64,000 nt of DNA, from contig CALUTE010000005.1 in the NCBI GenBank assembly GCA_944323645.1, positions 1 to 64,000 of the forward strand, given 5' to 3'. The notes under the pieces are model-generated. The model worked only from the letters and a program-made list of their open reading frames with translations. It was not told where the DNA came from and searched no databases. Both the position numbers and the translations under genes were made by a program. Positions 32,416-42,648 of the stretch are shown piece by piece. The DNA is from an uncultured Helicobacter sp. Its GTDB lineage: Bacteria > Campylobacterota > Campylobacteria > Campylobacterales > Helicobacteraceae. The first letter of the stretch is position 1. Every line of letters begins with the position of its first letter.

Positions 32416-33639
32416 CTAGCAAAAACTTAATTTTGGACCACGTAAGCCAATGAATTGTTGTGTAGCGGTAGTAAGCTTACCTGCTTTGGCATTTGCATCA
32501 AGCTCTTTGTAAATATGTCCCAAGTCTTTTTGTGTCATATCGCGCTCCCCAAGACCATAGATATAATTACTAAGCACAGGGCGTGAAGAGTTGGGAACCT
32601 GATATAATGCAGCAGCCACCTCATTAAAAAGAGCACCCATAGCGCCAGCTGGCAAACTTTTATCCATAATTGCTACAGCTTTTGTGTGTTTAAGTGCTTC
32701 GCCGACTTCTTGATATGGGAAAGGACGAAATACCTTGATGCTTACCACGCCCGCTTTAATACCATTTTTGCGTGCAGTGCTTGCGGCAACCCGCGCGGAT
32801 TCTACTGTGGTACCAAGTGCAAAGATGGCAACTTCTGCATCTTCCATATCATAAGTTTCTACAATTTTATGCTCTCTACCTGTTAGAGATTGAAATTCTT
32901 TAAATGTACGTGCAATTATTTCTTGAGATTGCATAAGCGCATTGTGCAACTGCGCTTTGTGTTCATAATGCCACTCTTCCTCTGCCTGTGCACCATAGGT
33001 TACAGGATGTTCAAAATCAAGTAGGGGATTTTTATTTTTATATTCTCCGATAAATTGATAAGCCTCTGTATCACTTAAAGGATGAACATTTTGTGCAGTA
33101 TGCGAACAGAGGAAACCATCTTGATTGACGATGACAGGAATACGAACCTGCATATCTTCAGCAATTTTGAATGCCATAAGGTTAAGATCGTATGCATCTT
33201 GTGGATTATAGGCACAAAGATTGATCCATCCGGCATCGCGCCCTAAATACATATCTGAATGATCACCGTGGATATTAAGTGGTGAGGCAAGCGCACGATT
33301 GACAAGGTTTAGCACGATAGGTAAGCGCATACCAGAAGCTTGATAAAGTACTTCCACCATAAGAGCAAATCCTTGCGAACTTGTCGCTGTAGCGACACGA
33401 CCGCCTGCTGCTGCCGCACCTACACAAGCACTCATTGCAGCGTGTTCAGATTCTACTAAAAGAAATTCACCATCAATATAGCCATCACTTACAAATGTTC
33501 CGTAATTTTGCACAATAGGCGTTGAAGGAGTAATTGGATATGCAGCCACTACGTCTATTTGGGCTTGTCGCATAGCCTGACACGCCGCCATATTTCCATC
33601 CCATACAACAATTTTTTCTAACTCCATAATCTTTGGCAT
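32416..33639 (-). CDS. porA: Pyruvate:ferredoxin/flavodoxin oxidoreductase alpha subunit
   Basis: 407 residues. N-terminal pyrimidine-binding domain: AAYPITPSTPIVQNYG and FLLVESEHAAMSACVGAAAA; then HGDHSDMYLGRD. C-terminal domain with AEVAIFALGTTVESARVA. GAGGAG before ATG 33639 supports the longer start over an internal ATG four codons in. Operon with porC, porD and porB. Confidence 0.95.
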   Translation of the reverse strand: MPKIMELEKIVVWDGNMAACQAMRQAQIDVVAAYPITPSTPIVQNYGTFVSDGYIDGEFLLVESEHAAMSACVGAAAAGGRVATATSSQGFALMVEVLYQASGMRLPIVLNLVNRALASPLNIHGDHSDMYLGRDAGWINLCAYNPQDAYDLNLMAFKIAEDMQVRIPVIVNQDGFLCSHTAQNVHPLSDTEAYQFIGEYKNKNPLLDFEHPVTYGAQAEEEWHYEHKAQLHNALMQSQEIIARTFKEFQSLTGREHKIVETYDMEDAEVAIFALGTTVESARVAASTARKNGIKAGVVSIKVFRPFPYQEVGEALKHTKAVAIMDKSLPAGAMGALFNEVAAALYQVPNSSRPVLSNYIYGLGERDMTQKDLGHIYKELDANAKAGKLTTATQQFIGLRGPKLSFC

Positions 33640-33642
33640 ATT

Positions 33643-34041
33643 TTACTCCTCTCGTTTTTTCTTGTCTTCTTTGGCTGGCCAATGGCTTAATGCTTCTTCG
33701 TTTGCTTCATTGTTGTTAAACATAAGTAGTGATTTTGGATTAGTTGGGCAGACACTGACACAAACACCACATCCTTTGCAATGCACATAATCAACACCCG
33801 TTAGTTTTTCATCACGCACTAAAATTGCTGCATCGGGGCAGTACACCCAGCAATTAAAGCAATTTATGCAGATGTCACTATTATGTACGGGTTTGTCAAT
33901 ACGCCAGTGTGCTACACTTGTGCCATAAGAGCTTTCTTTAGTATAACTTCTTGCGTTGTTGTGCTGCCTTAATGTTTCCAAACCACCTTTTTCAAATGGA
34001 AATAATACCGAGCCAATTTCTAATTGTGTCCAATCTTTCAT
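33643..34041 (-). CDS. porD: Pyruvate:ferredoxin/flavodoxin oxidoreductase delta subunit
   Basis: 132 residues. Two [4Fe-4S] motifs: CINCFNCWVYCP near residue 58 and CKGCGVCVSVCPTNP near residue 88. Electron-transfer subunit of the por complex. The usual length is a little shorter; the extra is at both charged ends. Second gene of the operon. Confidence 0.94.
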   Translation of the reverse strand: MKDWTQLEIGSVLFPFEKGGLETLRQHNNARSYTKESSYGTSVAHWRIDKPVHNSDICINCFNCWVYCPDAAILVRDEKLTGVDYVHCKGCGVCVSVCPTNPKSLLMFNNNEANEEALSHWPAKEDKKKREE

Positions 34042-34063
34042 TGTGGATACTCCTTAATTAAAT

Positions 34064-34624
34064 TTATTTGACACTATCATATGCGCGCTGTATGGCTTCC
34101 ATATTTGCATCAATCACTGCTTGTGGTAATTTCTTGCCAAGCACTTTAGTAAAAGCCTTTTTGAAATACTCTAGCTCCAAGATTCCAGAAATCTTAACAA
34201 ATGCACCAAGCATAGGGGCATTTGGAATTGGTTTGCCAATTGTGTCGAGTGCGATTTTAATACAATCTAACACATAAAGAGTCTTACCTTTGAGCTCAGG
34301 CTTTTTAGCTATTAGTTCATCTTTTGTAAGATGTGTTGTAATAATATATTTTGTGTCAGGTTTTTCGTTTGCGCAAATGTCTGTGATAAATACAATACCT
34401 GGGTCGATAACTAATACATAATCTGGCTCCATATATTTCTCGTGATTTAGTATTGGTTTATCATCGATTCTATCATATGCGCTCATAGCAGCACCACGCT
34501 TAGCAGAGCCATAGAGTGCAAACGCTTGCACTTCTTTTCCTGTTGTTGCAATTACATCGGCAAGTCCCTTAGCACCAGTAACTGCACCTTGACCTGCTCT
34601 AGAATGCCATCGTATTTCTAGCAT
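34064..34624 (-). CDS. porC: Pyruvate:ferredoxin/flavodoxin oxidoreductase gamma subunit
   Basis: 186 residues from MLEIRWHSRAGQGAVTGAKG, with AGGAGG five bases upstream (this decides the start over an upstream in-frame ATG at 34678). GRAGQGAVT-type glycine loop and PNAPMLGAFVKISGI are family features. First gene of porCDAB. Confidence 0.94.
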   Translation of the reverse strand: MLEIRWHSRAGQGAVTGAKGLADVIATTGKEVQAFALYGSAKRGAAMSAYDRIDDKPILNHEKYMEPDYVLVIDPGIVFITDICANEKPDTKYIITTHLTKDELIAKKPELKGKTLYVLDCIKIALDTIGKPIPNAPMLGAFVKISGILELEYFKKAFTKVLGKKLPQAVIDANMEAIQRAYDSVK

Positions 34625-34845
34625 TATATCCTCCTTAAGTATTGTTTGATTCACGCTTTTATTGCAAGATTTAAGCAAAACAGAATGATTTTACCATTTT
34701 TAACATAAAACAAAAATACTTTGAATATTAAGATCGCCAAAAGAGCAAAGTATAGGCTATAAATTGTATAAAAATGAAACATTATTATAGCTTGATAGTA
34801 TTATTTTGCATTGGAATACAGTGTGATTCTAGCCCAACTATGTAG

Positions 34846-35922
34846 TTATCTAGAATCTGAAGGGTTGTAATTTATAGATTCTGTATTAATATTTGCCTTG
34901 TCGCGTATCGCACACACGGCTTCATAAACACTATCAAAACTCTCGTCTGCTTCCTCATCAAGTTCTACGCCATATCCACAGCGTACCCATAATGCATTGA
35001 CATTTGCATTTTTGGCAGCTTTTAAATCATAAATGGTATCACCAATCATATAGACTTTATCTTTTGGAGTGATAGGCAGGAAAGAAAGAGCTTTTAATAT
35101 TGGTTCTGGGTGGGGTTTATGATGTTGCACATCTTCACTGCCAATGACCACTTGAAAAAATTTTAGCACATCAAAATGTTGCAAAATGGCACGTGAGTAT
35201 TGTCCTGTTTTTGTCGTAATAATACCAAGATGTGCAAAATTGTGTGCCATAATTAGAGCTTCTATTACCTTTGGAAACATTTTTGTTTCTTTGAGATAGA
35301 TTTGGCGATAATAGTTTTTATAGGGTATTATGCGTTTGCGTGCCTCACTAGGAGTGTAGCCAATGCGTTCAAACATTGTCTCCAAAGGAAGTCCAATAAG
35401 TGCGCGCACTTCTTCTATTGAAGGTAAAAAATCTCCCTCACAGGCATAACAAAAACTATGATAAATTCCTTCAAGAGAATCAAACAATGTCCCATCAAGA
35501 TCAAAAAGTAGGATATGTTTTTCGTGCTCTAAAAGTTCGTCTTTGGCTACTATATCTTGGCTATTTTCTATAAGGTTGGATTTTGTTTGATTATTGGGTT
35601 TTTGCAATGGGCTTGGTTCATTTGGTTGGGTTTTTTTATCGGGTTTGACTTCAAAATGCTTTTCATCATTATAAGCTAGATGTTTAGATTCTGCTTTGAG
35701 CTCGATTTTAGATTCTGATATAAAGCTTGGATCTTCACGCAACTCAATAGAATCTGATGATTTTTTTTGATCTTGTGAAGATGTAACGTGTGTTGTAAGA
35801 GTACTTTTTTCTGTAGGGGCAGAATCTATACTGTGCTGTACATTATGTTTTGCTTGCTCTCTATATTGTTGTGTGTCGTGGTCATTATTAGATTCTATGC
35901 TGTGTTTTCGAAGCCATTTAAA
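34846..35922 (-). CDS. HAD-family phosphatase with long disordered N-terminal extension
   Basis: About 358 residues if GTG 35922 is the start; ATG 35985 would add 21 and overlap the MATE gene by 68 bases. Residues 1-135 are Ser/Lys/Glu/Gln-rich with no fold (SSQDQKKSSDSIELRED), ending HILLFDLDGTLFDSLEG, the HAD motif I. Motif III region HHKPHPEPILKAL and motif IV MIGDTIYDLKAAKNA follow, as in phosphoglycolate phosphatase. The catalytic half should act on small phosphoesters; the extension is unusual. GTG overlaps the upstream stop (GTGTTTAA). Confidence 0.75.
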   Translation of the reverse strand, partial: FKWLRKHSIESNNDHDTQQYREQAKHNVQHSIDSAPTEKSTLTTHVTSSQDQKKSSDSIELREDPSFISESKIELKAESKHLAYNDEKHFEVKPDKKTQPNEPSPLQKPNNQTKSNLIENSQDIVAKDELLEHEKHILLFDLDGTLFDSLEGIYHSFCYACEGDFLPSIEEVRALIGLPLETMFERIGYTPSEARKRIIPYKNYYRQIYLKETKMFPKVIEALIMAHNFAHLGIITTKTGQYSRAILQHFDVLKFFQVVIGSEDVQHHKPHPEPILKALSFLPITPKDKVYMIGDTIYDLKAAKNANVNALWVRCGYGVELDEEADESFDSVYEAVCAIRDKANINTESINYNPSDSR

Positions 35923-37336
35923 CACGATTTTTTTTCCTTTTCCAGAGGATTTTACCACTTGGGAGATTGCCAGAAAAAATGCCAAATTTTATTTCATATG
36001 CAAGCACACAGATCGCAACAATAAATGCCAATACTTGTGCAATAGGGTAACTTATCCAAGCACCTTCTAAGCCATAGCGCGCACTAAGAGGAGGCAGAAT
36101 AAGTACCAAAAATACAATCGTATAACAGACTGTGATAATAAAGGAGCTTAGTGTTCGTTGTACAGATTGCAAAAAGACTGCACATGCTATATTAATCCCT
36201 AAAAGTATGTAGCCCAAATAATATATACTCATCGCTCTAATTGTGTCTTGTATGAGCGATGTATCAGCTTGCACATCGTGGTTGTTCAAAAATAATGCAA
36301 CTAAGTAATGATCAAAGCAGAAAAAGAGCCCATAAACGCAGAATCCTATAATAAGCACCACAACAAGAGCAAAACTAAGCGATTGTTTTAGTCGTTTAAA
36401 GTTGCCAGCACCATAGTTGAAGCTTGCAATGGGTTGTAGAGCTTGGGAAACAGAAAGCAAAATGGTAAAAAAAACTACGCCACAATACATAATAATGCCA
36501 TAAATTGTTACGCCATATTTACCAGAAATTTCTAGGAGTGTTATATTAAAAAGCATCATAACAATCGAAGCAGAAATTTCAGAAATACTCTCTGGAAGCC
36601 CGCTTTTTGCCGAGGAAATGATAGCGGGAAATGAGAATCTAGTGATAAAAAACAACGCACCTTTTTTCCTTAAAAAATGACTCAAAAGCATAACAAAGCC
36701 AATTAGATGCGCAAGTATAGTTGCAAGTGCGCTGCCTCCTATTCCCATATTGCACTCAAAAAGTAGAATGTAATTTAGTACAATATTACTTGCCGATCCA
36801 ACAATCATTGCGGTCATTCCAAGTAAAGGACGCTTATCATTGATAACAAAAATATCACTCAAAGGGTGCAGAATCAAAAACGGCACACCAAGAAAGATAA
36901 TCTTGATATACTCAAGCGCAAGAGCATATACTTCATAAGAAATATTTTTGCCACCAATTAAAAAATCTAGCACAGATTCTGCAAAGAAGAAGCTTACACT
37001 ACCAATAACAAGTGAGCTTAGTGCTACAAAATAAAAAATAGAGCTAAACACAAGTCTTGCTCTTTTTGCTTGGTTTTTACCAAGAAAATACGATACAATC
37101 GCTGCTCCGCCAAAGCCAAACAACAATTCATAAGCGATAAAAGCAGGAAAAATAGGCCAGCAAATTGTGATTGCACTTAAGCCATCTTCTCCAATCTTAT
37201 TGCCAACAAAAATTCCATCAATTGTTGAATATGTAGACATTGCTAGCATCGCACAAAGCGAGGGAATAAAATAATAGAAAAAGAGTTTAACAATAGAATC
37301 TTTGTTTAAATCTATCGCATTTGTTGATGCTGTCAT
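35918..37336 (-). CDS. MATE-family multidrug exporter
   Basis: 472 residues with twelve membrane segments; family features include the two-fold repeated bundle and GVPFLILHPLSDIFVINDKR around residue 155, and GLPESISEISASIVMMLFN near 240. Drug or metabolite/cation antiport; substrate not predictable. Upstream of the HAD gene, which it overlaps. Confidence 0.88.
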   Translation of the reverse strand: MTASTNAIDLNKDSIVKLFFYYFIPSLCAMLAMSTYSTIDGIFVGNKIGEDGLSAITICWPIFPAFIAYELLFGFGGAAIVSYFLGKNQAKRARLVFSSIFYFVALSSLVIGSVSFFFAESVLDFLIGGKNISYEVYALALEYIKIIFLGVPFLILHPLSDIFVINDKRPLLGMTAMIVGSASNIVLNYILLFECNMGIGGSALATILAHLIGFVMLLSHFLRKKGALFFITRFSFPAIISSAKSGLPESISEISASIVMMLFNITLLEISGKYGVTIYGIIMYCGVVFFTILLSVSQALQPIASFNYGAGNFKRLKQSLSFALVVVLIIGFCVYGLFFCFDHYLVALFLNNHDVQADTSLIQDTIRAMSIYYLGYILLGINIACAVFLQSVQRTLSSFIITVCYTIVFLVLILPPLSARYGLEGAWISYPIAQVLAFIVAICVLAYEIKFGIFSGNLPSGKILWKRKKNRV

Positions 37337-37440
37337 ACTCCAACCTCATTTGTAGCCAAAATCATAATTATAGCAAATTTTAGTGATAAGCACATTGTCA
37401 TCTTATCCCAGAGTATATGTGAGACACGCTCTTGTAATTT

Positions 37441-39333
37441 TTATGAAGCACCCTGTATATAAATACTTTGTGTTGGAAATGCAAGTGAGAGATTATGGGC
37501 TTCTATAATGCGTAGGATTTCTAAGATTACATTCTCTTTAGTAAGCAGATATTCTTCATAATGCACTGCCTTACTAAAACAATACACTAAAATATTAATA
37601 GAGCTATCCCCAAGTGTATCAAGCACGACATAAATCTGATTTTTATAGCCTAGATAGTCATCAAATGAAATAATATTTTTTTTTGATTTTATGATAGAAT
37701 CAAGATCGCTTTTTTTATCAGAAGACTTGGCAATATTGGGATTGGTTAGTAGCATAGTTTTAATTGCCTTTGCACATTCAACAATCTTATCACTTGAAGT
37801 GTCGTAGGTAAGCCCTATGGTAAGCTTGATGAGCCTACCTACTTTACGCCGACTCCAATTAATGATAGATTTATTGGCAAGCTCTGAATTCGGAATGAGT
37901 ACTAGGGCATTATCACTTGTGCGAATTGTAGTTCTTCTGAGCCCCATTTCAACCACGACCCCATCAATTCCACCACATTCTATGCGTTCTCCATGCGAAA
38001 AAGAGTTATCAAAAAGCAACATAACAGAAGCAAAAAAATTTGCCAATATGTCTTTTACTGCAAGTGCTACAGCAAGTCCTCCTAAGCCAAGTGAAGCAAC
38101 AATAGTTGAGATATTAAACCCAAGCACTTTTAGGATCATTAATGCTGCAATGACAATAATAATAAAGCACGCAGCTTTTAAAAATAGGTTAATAACTTCC
38201 TTTCGAAAGTGTTCCGTGTTTTGAATGATATTAATAAGAAATGCTGCTACATAGCTTTGCAACGCAGCAATGATGAACCACGTAGCATTGATAATGTAAG
38301 CGATCCAAAACCAAACCTCGAGATTCTGTGGTGGCATAGTTGGATAGTATAAAATATTAAGCGTAATGTTAATGCTTACAAAGAGTAAAAAGATGGATAT
38401 GGGCTTAATAAGACTTTTTTGAATTTGCGTGTTTGTATCGTTGTTTTGTTTAGTAAAATGCAAGATTAAATTGATACCGCCTATGATGAGTTTTGTGAGA
38501 ATCTTTCGACAAAACCATAGGAACAAAAAAGCAATAGCACTAAGCAGAATCTTGGCAAACAAAATATGGGAGTAGGTATTTGGAAGGAGTTGTTGTATGG
38601 CATTGAGTATGGTTTGGACACTTAACTCAAACATAATACGTTGGGGCAAGATTTTATCTGTATTTTTATTGATATATTCAAGCATTTCAATATAGGTAGT
38701 AAGAGCAAATAGGAATGTTTTGTATTGCTGTTGCAGTGCATCTTGTTGTTTTATACTGAGACCATCAAGATGTTGCGCCTCAAATGTAGCTATGGCGTTG
38801 TTTAGAAGGTTTATGCTAGTTTCTATTTGCTTATTTTTATTTATTTTAGATTCTGGAGTTGTGCTAGTTTTTGGGTCTTCAAGGGATTTTAGATAGTTTA
38901 GGGCAGGGGTAGTAATCTCAATAACATTCATTTGTGAAGAGAAAATACCAGTATTATGATATATTTTTTCAAGGAGGAGTTGTATATACCAATCAAGCTC
39001 CATATTTGCAAGACTTAGAGCATTGCTTGCAATTGTGTAGCGATCGTGATCATTGCTTGGATCAATATAGAGGGCAGTTATGTCTTTTTTTGTTTGGGGA
39101 CTTTGTGGAGTTATGACGTTTTTTTTGTCTGCAAGGCTAGTGAGTATTGCTTCTAGCAAATGCTCTTTTTGATCAATAAGATCTTGTGATGTTTGTGAAA
39201 TAGCGAGTTTTTCATTAATATTTTTTAGTGAAGTAAGCAGAGTGCTTAATGAAGGATTGGAACTTGCTATACAAATATTGCTAGAAAACATTATCATTAT
39301 TAAAAAAATGAAAAAATGTTGTATCATTTTCAC
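37441..39333 (-). CDS. Mechanosensitive ion channel of the MscS family, large form
   Basis: 630 residues. Signal peptide (MIQHFFIFLIMIMFSSNICIA), a periplasmic helical domain to about residue 255, four or five membrane helices, then the MscS pore helix GLGGLAVALAVKDILANFFA (with glycine/alanine packing) and beta domain GERIECGGIDGVVVEMGLRR, VLIPNSELANKSIINWSRR. Relieves osmotic downshock. Divergent from the solute-binding gene at 39422. Confidence 0.9.
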   Translation of the reverse strand: MKMIQHFFIFLIMIMFSSNICIASSNPSLSTLLTSLKNINEKLAISQTSQDLIDQKEHLLEAILTSLADKKNVITPQSPQTKKDITALYIDPSNDHDRYTIASNALSLANMELDWYIQLLLEKIYHNTGIFSSQMNVIEITTPALNYLKSLEDPKTSTTPESKINKNKQIETSINLLNNAIATFEAQHLDGLSIKQQDALQQQYKTFLFALTTYIEMLEYINKNTDKILPQRIMFELSVQTILNAIQQLLPNTYSHILFAKILLSAIAFLFLWFCRKILTKLIIGGINLILHFTKQNNDTNTQIQKSLIKPISIFLLFVSINITLNILYYPTMPPQNLEVWFWIAYIINATWFIIAALQSYVAAFLINIIQNTEHFRKEVINLFLKAACFIIIVIAALMILKVLGFNISTIVASLGLGGLAVALAVKDILANFFASVMLLFDNSFSHGERIECGGIDGVVVEMGLRRTTIRTSDNALVLIPNSELANKSIINWSRRKVGRLIKLTIGLTYDTSSDKIVECAKAIKTMLLTNPNIAKSSDKKSDLDSIIKSKKNIISFDDYLGYKNQIYVVLDTLGDSSINILVYCFSKAVHYEEYLLTKENVILEILRIIEAHNLSLAFPTQSIYIQGAS

Positions 39334-39421
39334 CCTTTTTGCATTGATTTTGGTTTTGCTAAATCATACAATAATTGTTCTTAATTAAGATGTAACGGCT
39401 CAATCAAACAAAAGGTAGTGT

Positions 39422-40207
39422 ATGTATGTTTTAAAAGCATTGATATGGTTTATGATGAGGCTAGGAGTGTTTGGTTTATGTATGTTACTACTAGGTTGTG
39501 AGGAGACAAGTACGCTTGAAACAATCAAAAAAAAGCGTTTTATACGTGTTGGTGTATTTGATAATGTTCCACCATTAGCATACTATAATCAAAATGACGA
39601 GCTTGATGGGCTCGAGATAAGGCTTGCTAGAAAGATCGCTAAAGATTTATTAGGAGATGAAAAGCGCTTAGAACTTGTTGTTATTTCTGCCAAAGATTCA
39701 CTTTCTGTGCCCTTAGAATCTGGTGAAGTTGATGTGATGATTGCCTCTTTGATTGGTTCACAAGAGATGCGAAAGCACATAGATTTTGCCTCATCTTATA
39801 TCCGTACTCCTCTTAGTGTGCTAAGTCATACCAATCAAACAAGCAGTATCCTAGAGTTTTTAGATGCTACTCTTCTTGTCAGAAAAAATACGATAGCAGC
39901 AAAATATATTCAAGAAAACTATCCACAGATTCAAATCCGCTTGTGCGAGAATCTAGCATATTGTTTTGAAGAGTTTCAAGCAGATAAGAACTTATATTTT
40001 GTAGAGTTGCGCATTATCGCTCAAGCTTTTATGCGTCAGAATCCAGATATACATATGAGTATTCCTGTTTTGGGTGATGAATATAGCCTAGCCCCTGCAG
40101 TTAAAAAAGGTAATACCAAACTTTTGCAATGGCTTAATAAAGAAATAATAACCCTGCAGCAAGAAGGGTTTTTTGCGCAAAATTATGAAGCGCTATTTTT
40201 GCCTTAG
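39422..40207 (+). CDS. Solute-binding lipoprotein (SBP family 3)
   Basis: 261 residues; lipobox MLLLGCEE near residue 28. Family 3 amino-acid binding fold: RVGVFDNVPPLAYYNQNDEL, GLEIRLARKIAKDLLGDEKR, GEVDVMIASLIGSQEMRKHI and the end GNTKLLQWLNKEIITLQQEG. Probably binds an amino acid, but no permease genes adjoin, so its ABC partner must lie elsewhere or it acts alone. Confidence 0.85.
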   Translation: MYVLKALIWFMMRLGVFGLCMLLLGCEETSTLETIKKKRFIRVGVFDNVPPLAYYNQNDELDGLEIRLARKIAKDLLGDEKRLELVVISAKDSLSVPLESGEVDVMIASLIGSQEMRKHIDFASSYIRTPLSVLSHTNQTSSILEFLDATLLVRKNTIAAKYIQENYPQIQIRLCENLAYCFEEFQADKNLYFVELRIIAQAFMRQNPDIHMSIPVLGDEYSLAPAVKKGNTKLLQWLNKEIITLQQEGFFAQNYEALFLP

Positions 40208-40248
40208 GCTAATTTAGACGCAAGATTTTGAAAGCTACACAATTTGCA

Positions 40249-40995
40249 CTACTTTGTGTGTATATCAAAATAGAAGCGATGTATATCTTCCTGAATATGG
40301 ACTTCTAACTCTAGAGTGCCGCTGTTTTTGATTTTACTTTTACTAAGAGCGATGAAGCCTCCTTGTGCGCCACTTTCTAAGCTTAGCGTAGATTCTCGTA
40401 AATAGTTTATCAAAAACACTTTAAGCGCACCACGTCTTTCTTGGCTGTATGCAACATTGGCTGGATCAAGCGTGAAAAAAGGGCTATATATTGGCGCATA
40501 GTACAAAACTCCGGGGTTTGGCATATAATAAAATGGCATAACATTAAAGACTGTTTGTGTATCAATCCTTGGTGTGGGTGTTGGGATATTAAAATCCTGC
40601 AAAATACCGATAAAATCAAAATATTGATGTAAGAGATCTTCGTATGTGAAGATTTTAAGCGGCGTGTTTTCAAAAAATGCTTGTACACATTGTGTACTTA
40701 AGACAAAATTGCTAGATTGTTGTGGGGCGTTTTTTGGGCTTTGCTGGGCGATTTGTGCACTGATGTAAAAAACAAGAGTATCATATTTGAGAGTTTTTTG
40801 GGCAAGTTCTACTTGAACTTTGGAATGTGGTAAGCTAGAGTGCAGGATTTGTACGCCGCGTGCATATGTTACTTCTCCTTGGGGGGAAATAAACAAACTT
40901 GAACAGGCATTCAAGCTAAAAAGGAGTACAAATAGCACGCAATATAACCATTTATGGTATAGCCAACAAAATAAAGAAGCAATGTGCCTAAACAT
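40249..40995 (-). CDS. Lipoprotein of unknown function
   Basis: 248 residues with lipobox SLNAC near residue 31. The sequence is Tyr/Pro-rich in the middle (FYYMPNPGVLYYAPIYSPFF) and shows no recognised domain. Convergent with the solute-binding gene, divergent from rpmH. Envelope protein of unknown role. Confidence 0.7.
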   Translation of the reverse strand: MFRHIASLFCWLYHKWLYCVLFVLLFSLNACSSLFISPQGEVTYARGVQILHSSLPHSKVQVELAQKTLKYDTLVFYISAQIAQQSPKNAPQQSSNFVLSTQCVQAFFENTPLKIFTYEDLLHQYFDFIGILQDFNIPTPTPRIDTQTVFNVMPFYYMPNPGVLYYAPIYSPFFTLDPANVAYSQERRGALKVFLINYLRESTLSLESGAQGGFIALSKSKIKNSGTLELEVHIQEDIHRFYFDIHTK

Positions 40996-41277
40996 AAGTA
41001 TTCCCCTATATAGATTCTAGGCAGATTGTATAAGACAAGAATAAATAGTTCCTAACTAAATATAAAGCACTATGAATACCATAGAGAATCTAGTAAAATT
41101 TAGCCCTAAAATGCATCTAAATGGTATTTGATTAGATCTTCAATTTGCATACTGGTATGCGGAGCTTGCATCTAAGTAAGAGCTGGAAAATATTTGGGAT
41201 TTTTGATTGAAGCTATACCTAAGCCAATTTTTGATAGCATAATAACTTTGAATTAATTTAAGAGAGGTTATTAGTCT

Positions 41278-41412
41278 ATGAAAAGAACATATCAACCACA
41301 TAATACACCGCGCAAGCGAACGCATGGTTTTCGGGAACGTATGAAAACAAAAAATGGTCGTCGAGTCATTAATGCGCGCCGAGCGAAAGGGCGCAAGCGA
41401 CTTGCTGTATAA
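41278..41412 (+). CDS. rpmH: Ribosomal protein L34
   Basis: 44 residues, the standard length: [20 protein letters not shown] then [18 protein letters not shown] and RKRLAV. First gene of the conserved rpmH-rnpA-yidD-yidC-jag-mnmE cluster. AGAGAGG lies upstream; GCATAATAAC around 41237-41246 may be its -10. Confidence 0.97.
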   Translation: MKRTYQPHNTPRKRTHGFRERMKTKNGRRVINARRAKGRKRLAV

Positions 41413-41433
41413 GCTAAAGGCGTAGTGTAAATT

Positions 41434-41997
41434 ATGGATACATTAAAAACTAAAAAAGAGTTTGATTTTGTTTATAAAAATGGCTTTTGTCGTTATCATA
41501 AAACATTTACACTTTATGTATGCAAAGAACAAGCACAAAAAGGTTCTTTTGATACTTTCCACAGGGCAAATCAAACACTTTTAGGTTTAAGTGTATCGCG
41601 CAAAGTAGGCAATGCAGTAACTCGCAATCTCATAAAGAGGCGAGTGCGAATGTTGTGTCGAGAAAATCAGCAAATCGCCTTTGGTTATCGTATTGTTTTT
41701 GTTGCTAAAGCAGGTGTTGCGGATCTTGCATTTACTGATTTTAAAGAAGCTTTTGATAATGCACTTGCATATATTGTAGCGCACCAAAGAAATACGAAAA
41801 AGTCTCACATAAAACAATCTAAACTCCAACAACAAGCCCAAAAAAGGCATACGACACAAGGTCATAACCAGAAGAATCAATGCAGCGCAAAGTCTCAATT
41901 AAGCCCATTATATATAGCTTGTGCTTGCGATATGGATACAGATTCTGTGTTGCAAGAGGGTGGAGATATGTCAATCAAGGTACGCGCTCGCGCATAG
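41434..41997 (+). CDS. rnpA: Ribonuclease P protein component
   Basis: 187 residues; the folded part is about 1-120. GLSVSRKVGNAVTRNLIKRR, the RNR signature, binds RNase P RNA for tRNA 5' processing. A basic, Gln/Lys-rich tail of about 65 residues (KQSKLQQQAQKRHTTQGHNQ) makes it longer than the usual 110-160. Located 21 bases after rpmH. Confidence 0.93.
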   Translation: MDTLKTKKEFDFVYKNGFCRYHKTFTLYVCKEQAQKGSFDTFHRANQTLLGLSVSRKVGNAVTRNLIKRRVRMLCRENQQIAFGYRIVFVAKAGVADLAFTDFKEAFDNALAYIVAHQRNTKKSHIKQSKLQQQAQKRHTTQGHNQKNQCSAKSQLSPLYIACACDMDTDSVLQEGGDMSIKVRARA

Positions 41998-42267
41998 GTT
42001 AAGGGGCTATTATGACATTGAAACTTCATTGTTCAGTTTTAGGGTATAGAAATGCACAGTAGATTTAAGAGTGTTTTAAATAGCTGCAGTGGTGGTTTAT
42101 ATAGGTATTTGGATTCTAGTAAGCACTTAGATAATATATTTCATAAGACACAACCAAGGAATGTATTTGCTCCTTCGGGTGTACTTGTGTGTAATGTTTG
42201 GAATGTTTGCTTGCGGGCAGATTCTGCACGGGGATTTACCTTTTTTTTTGTGCTATTAGTTGGTGCT

Positions 42268-42648
42268 ATGCATAAAATATTTAGGGGTTTTTTTTATGCA
42301 TTGTGGCGCTTGTATAAGTACGTAATCTCGCCCTTACTCGGGGGGCATTGTCGGTTTTATCCAACCTGCTCAGAGTATGCTTATTTGCTTGTTTCGTATG
42401 AGAATCCTCTACGTGCGAGTATGCAGATATTTTTTCGTCTCGTTCGTTGTCAGCCTTTTACTCAAGGAGGGATACAATATCCTGTGGCAAAAATTTCACT
42501 TTATCATTTACGTCCATATTTCGCAAATCCTCATACGATAAAACGCATTGCATTATGGCTTATTCCTATCATACCAGCACATTTTGTAACGTGTGCGCCA
42601 ACATTTGCGCTATATTTTATTTTGATTCCATCTTTTAGGAGCAGTTGA
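42268..42648 (+). CDS. yidD: Membrane protein insertion efficiency factor YidD
   Basis: 126 residues from MHKIFRGFFYALWRLYKYVI. The YidD core is complete: SPLLGGHCRFYPTCSEYAYL with its cysteines, then RCQPFTQGGIQYP. An in-frame ATG at 42052, preceded by AGGG, would add 72 residues with no family match; either start is possible. It overlaps yidC by one base (TGATG). Confidence 0.88.
   Translation: MHKIFRGFFYALWRLYKYVISPLLGGHCRFYPTCSEYAYLLVSYENPLRASMQIFFRLVRCQPFTQGGIQYPVAKISLYHLRPYFANPHTIKRIALWLIPIIPAHFVTCAPTFALYFILIPSFRSS

Noticed and set aside
42052-42267. N-terminal extension of YidD
   Set aside because: Open frame with AGGG before ATG 42052, but the extra 72 residues match nothing expected and the core alone has the usual length; kept only as an alternative start.
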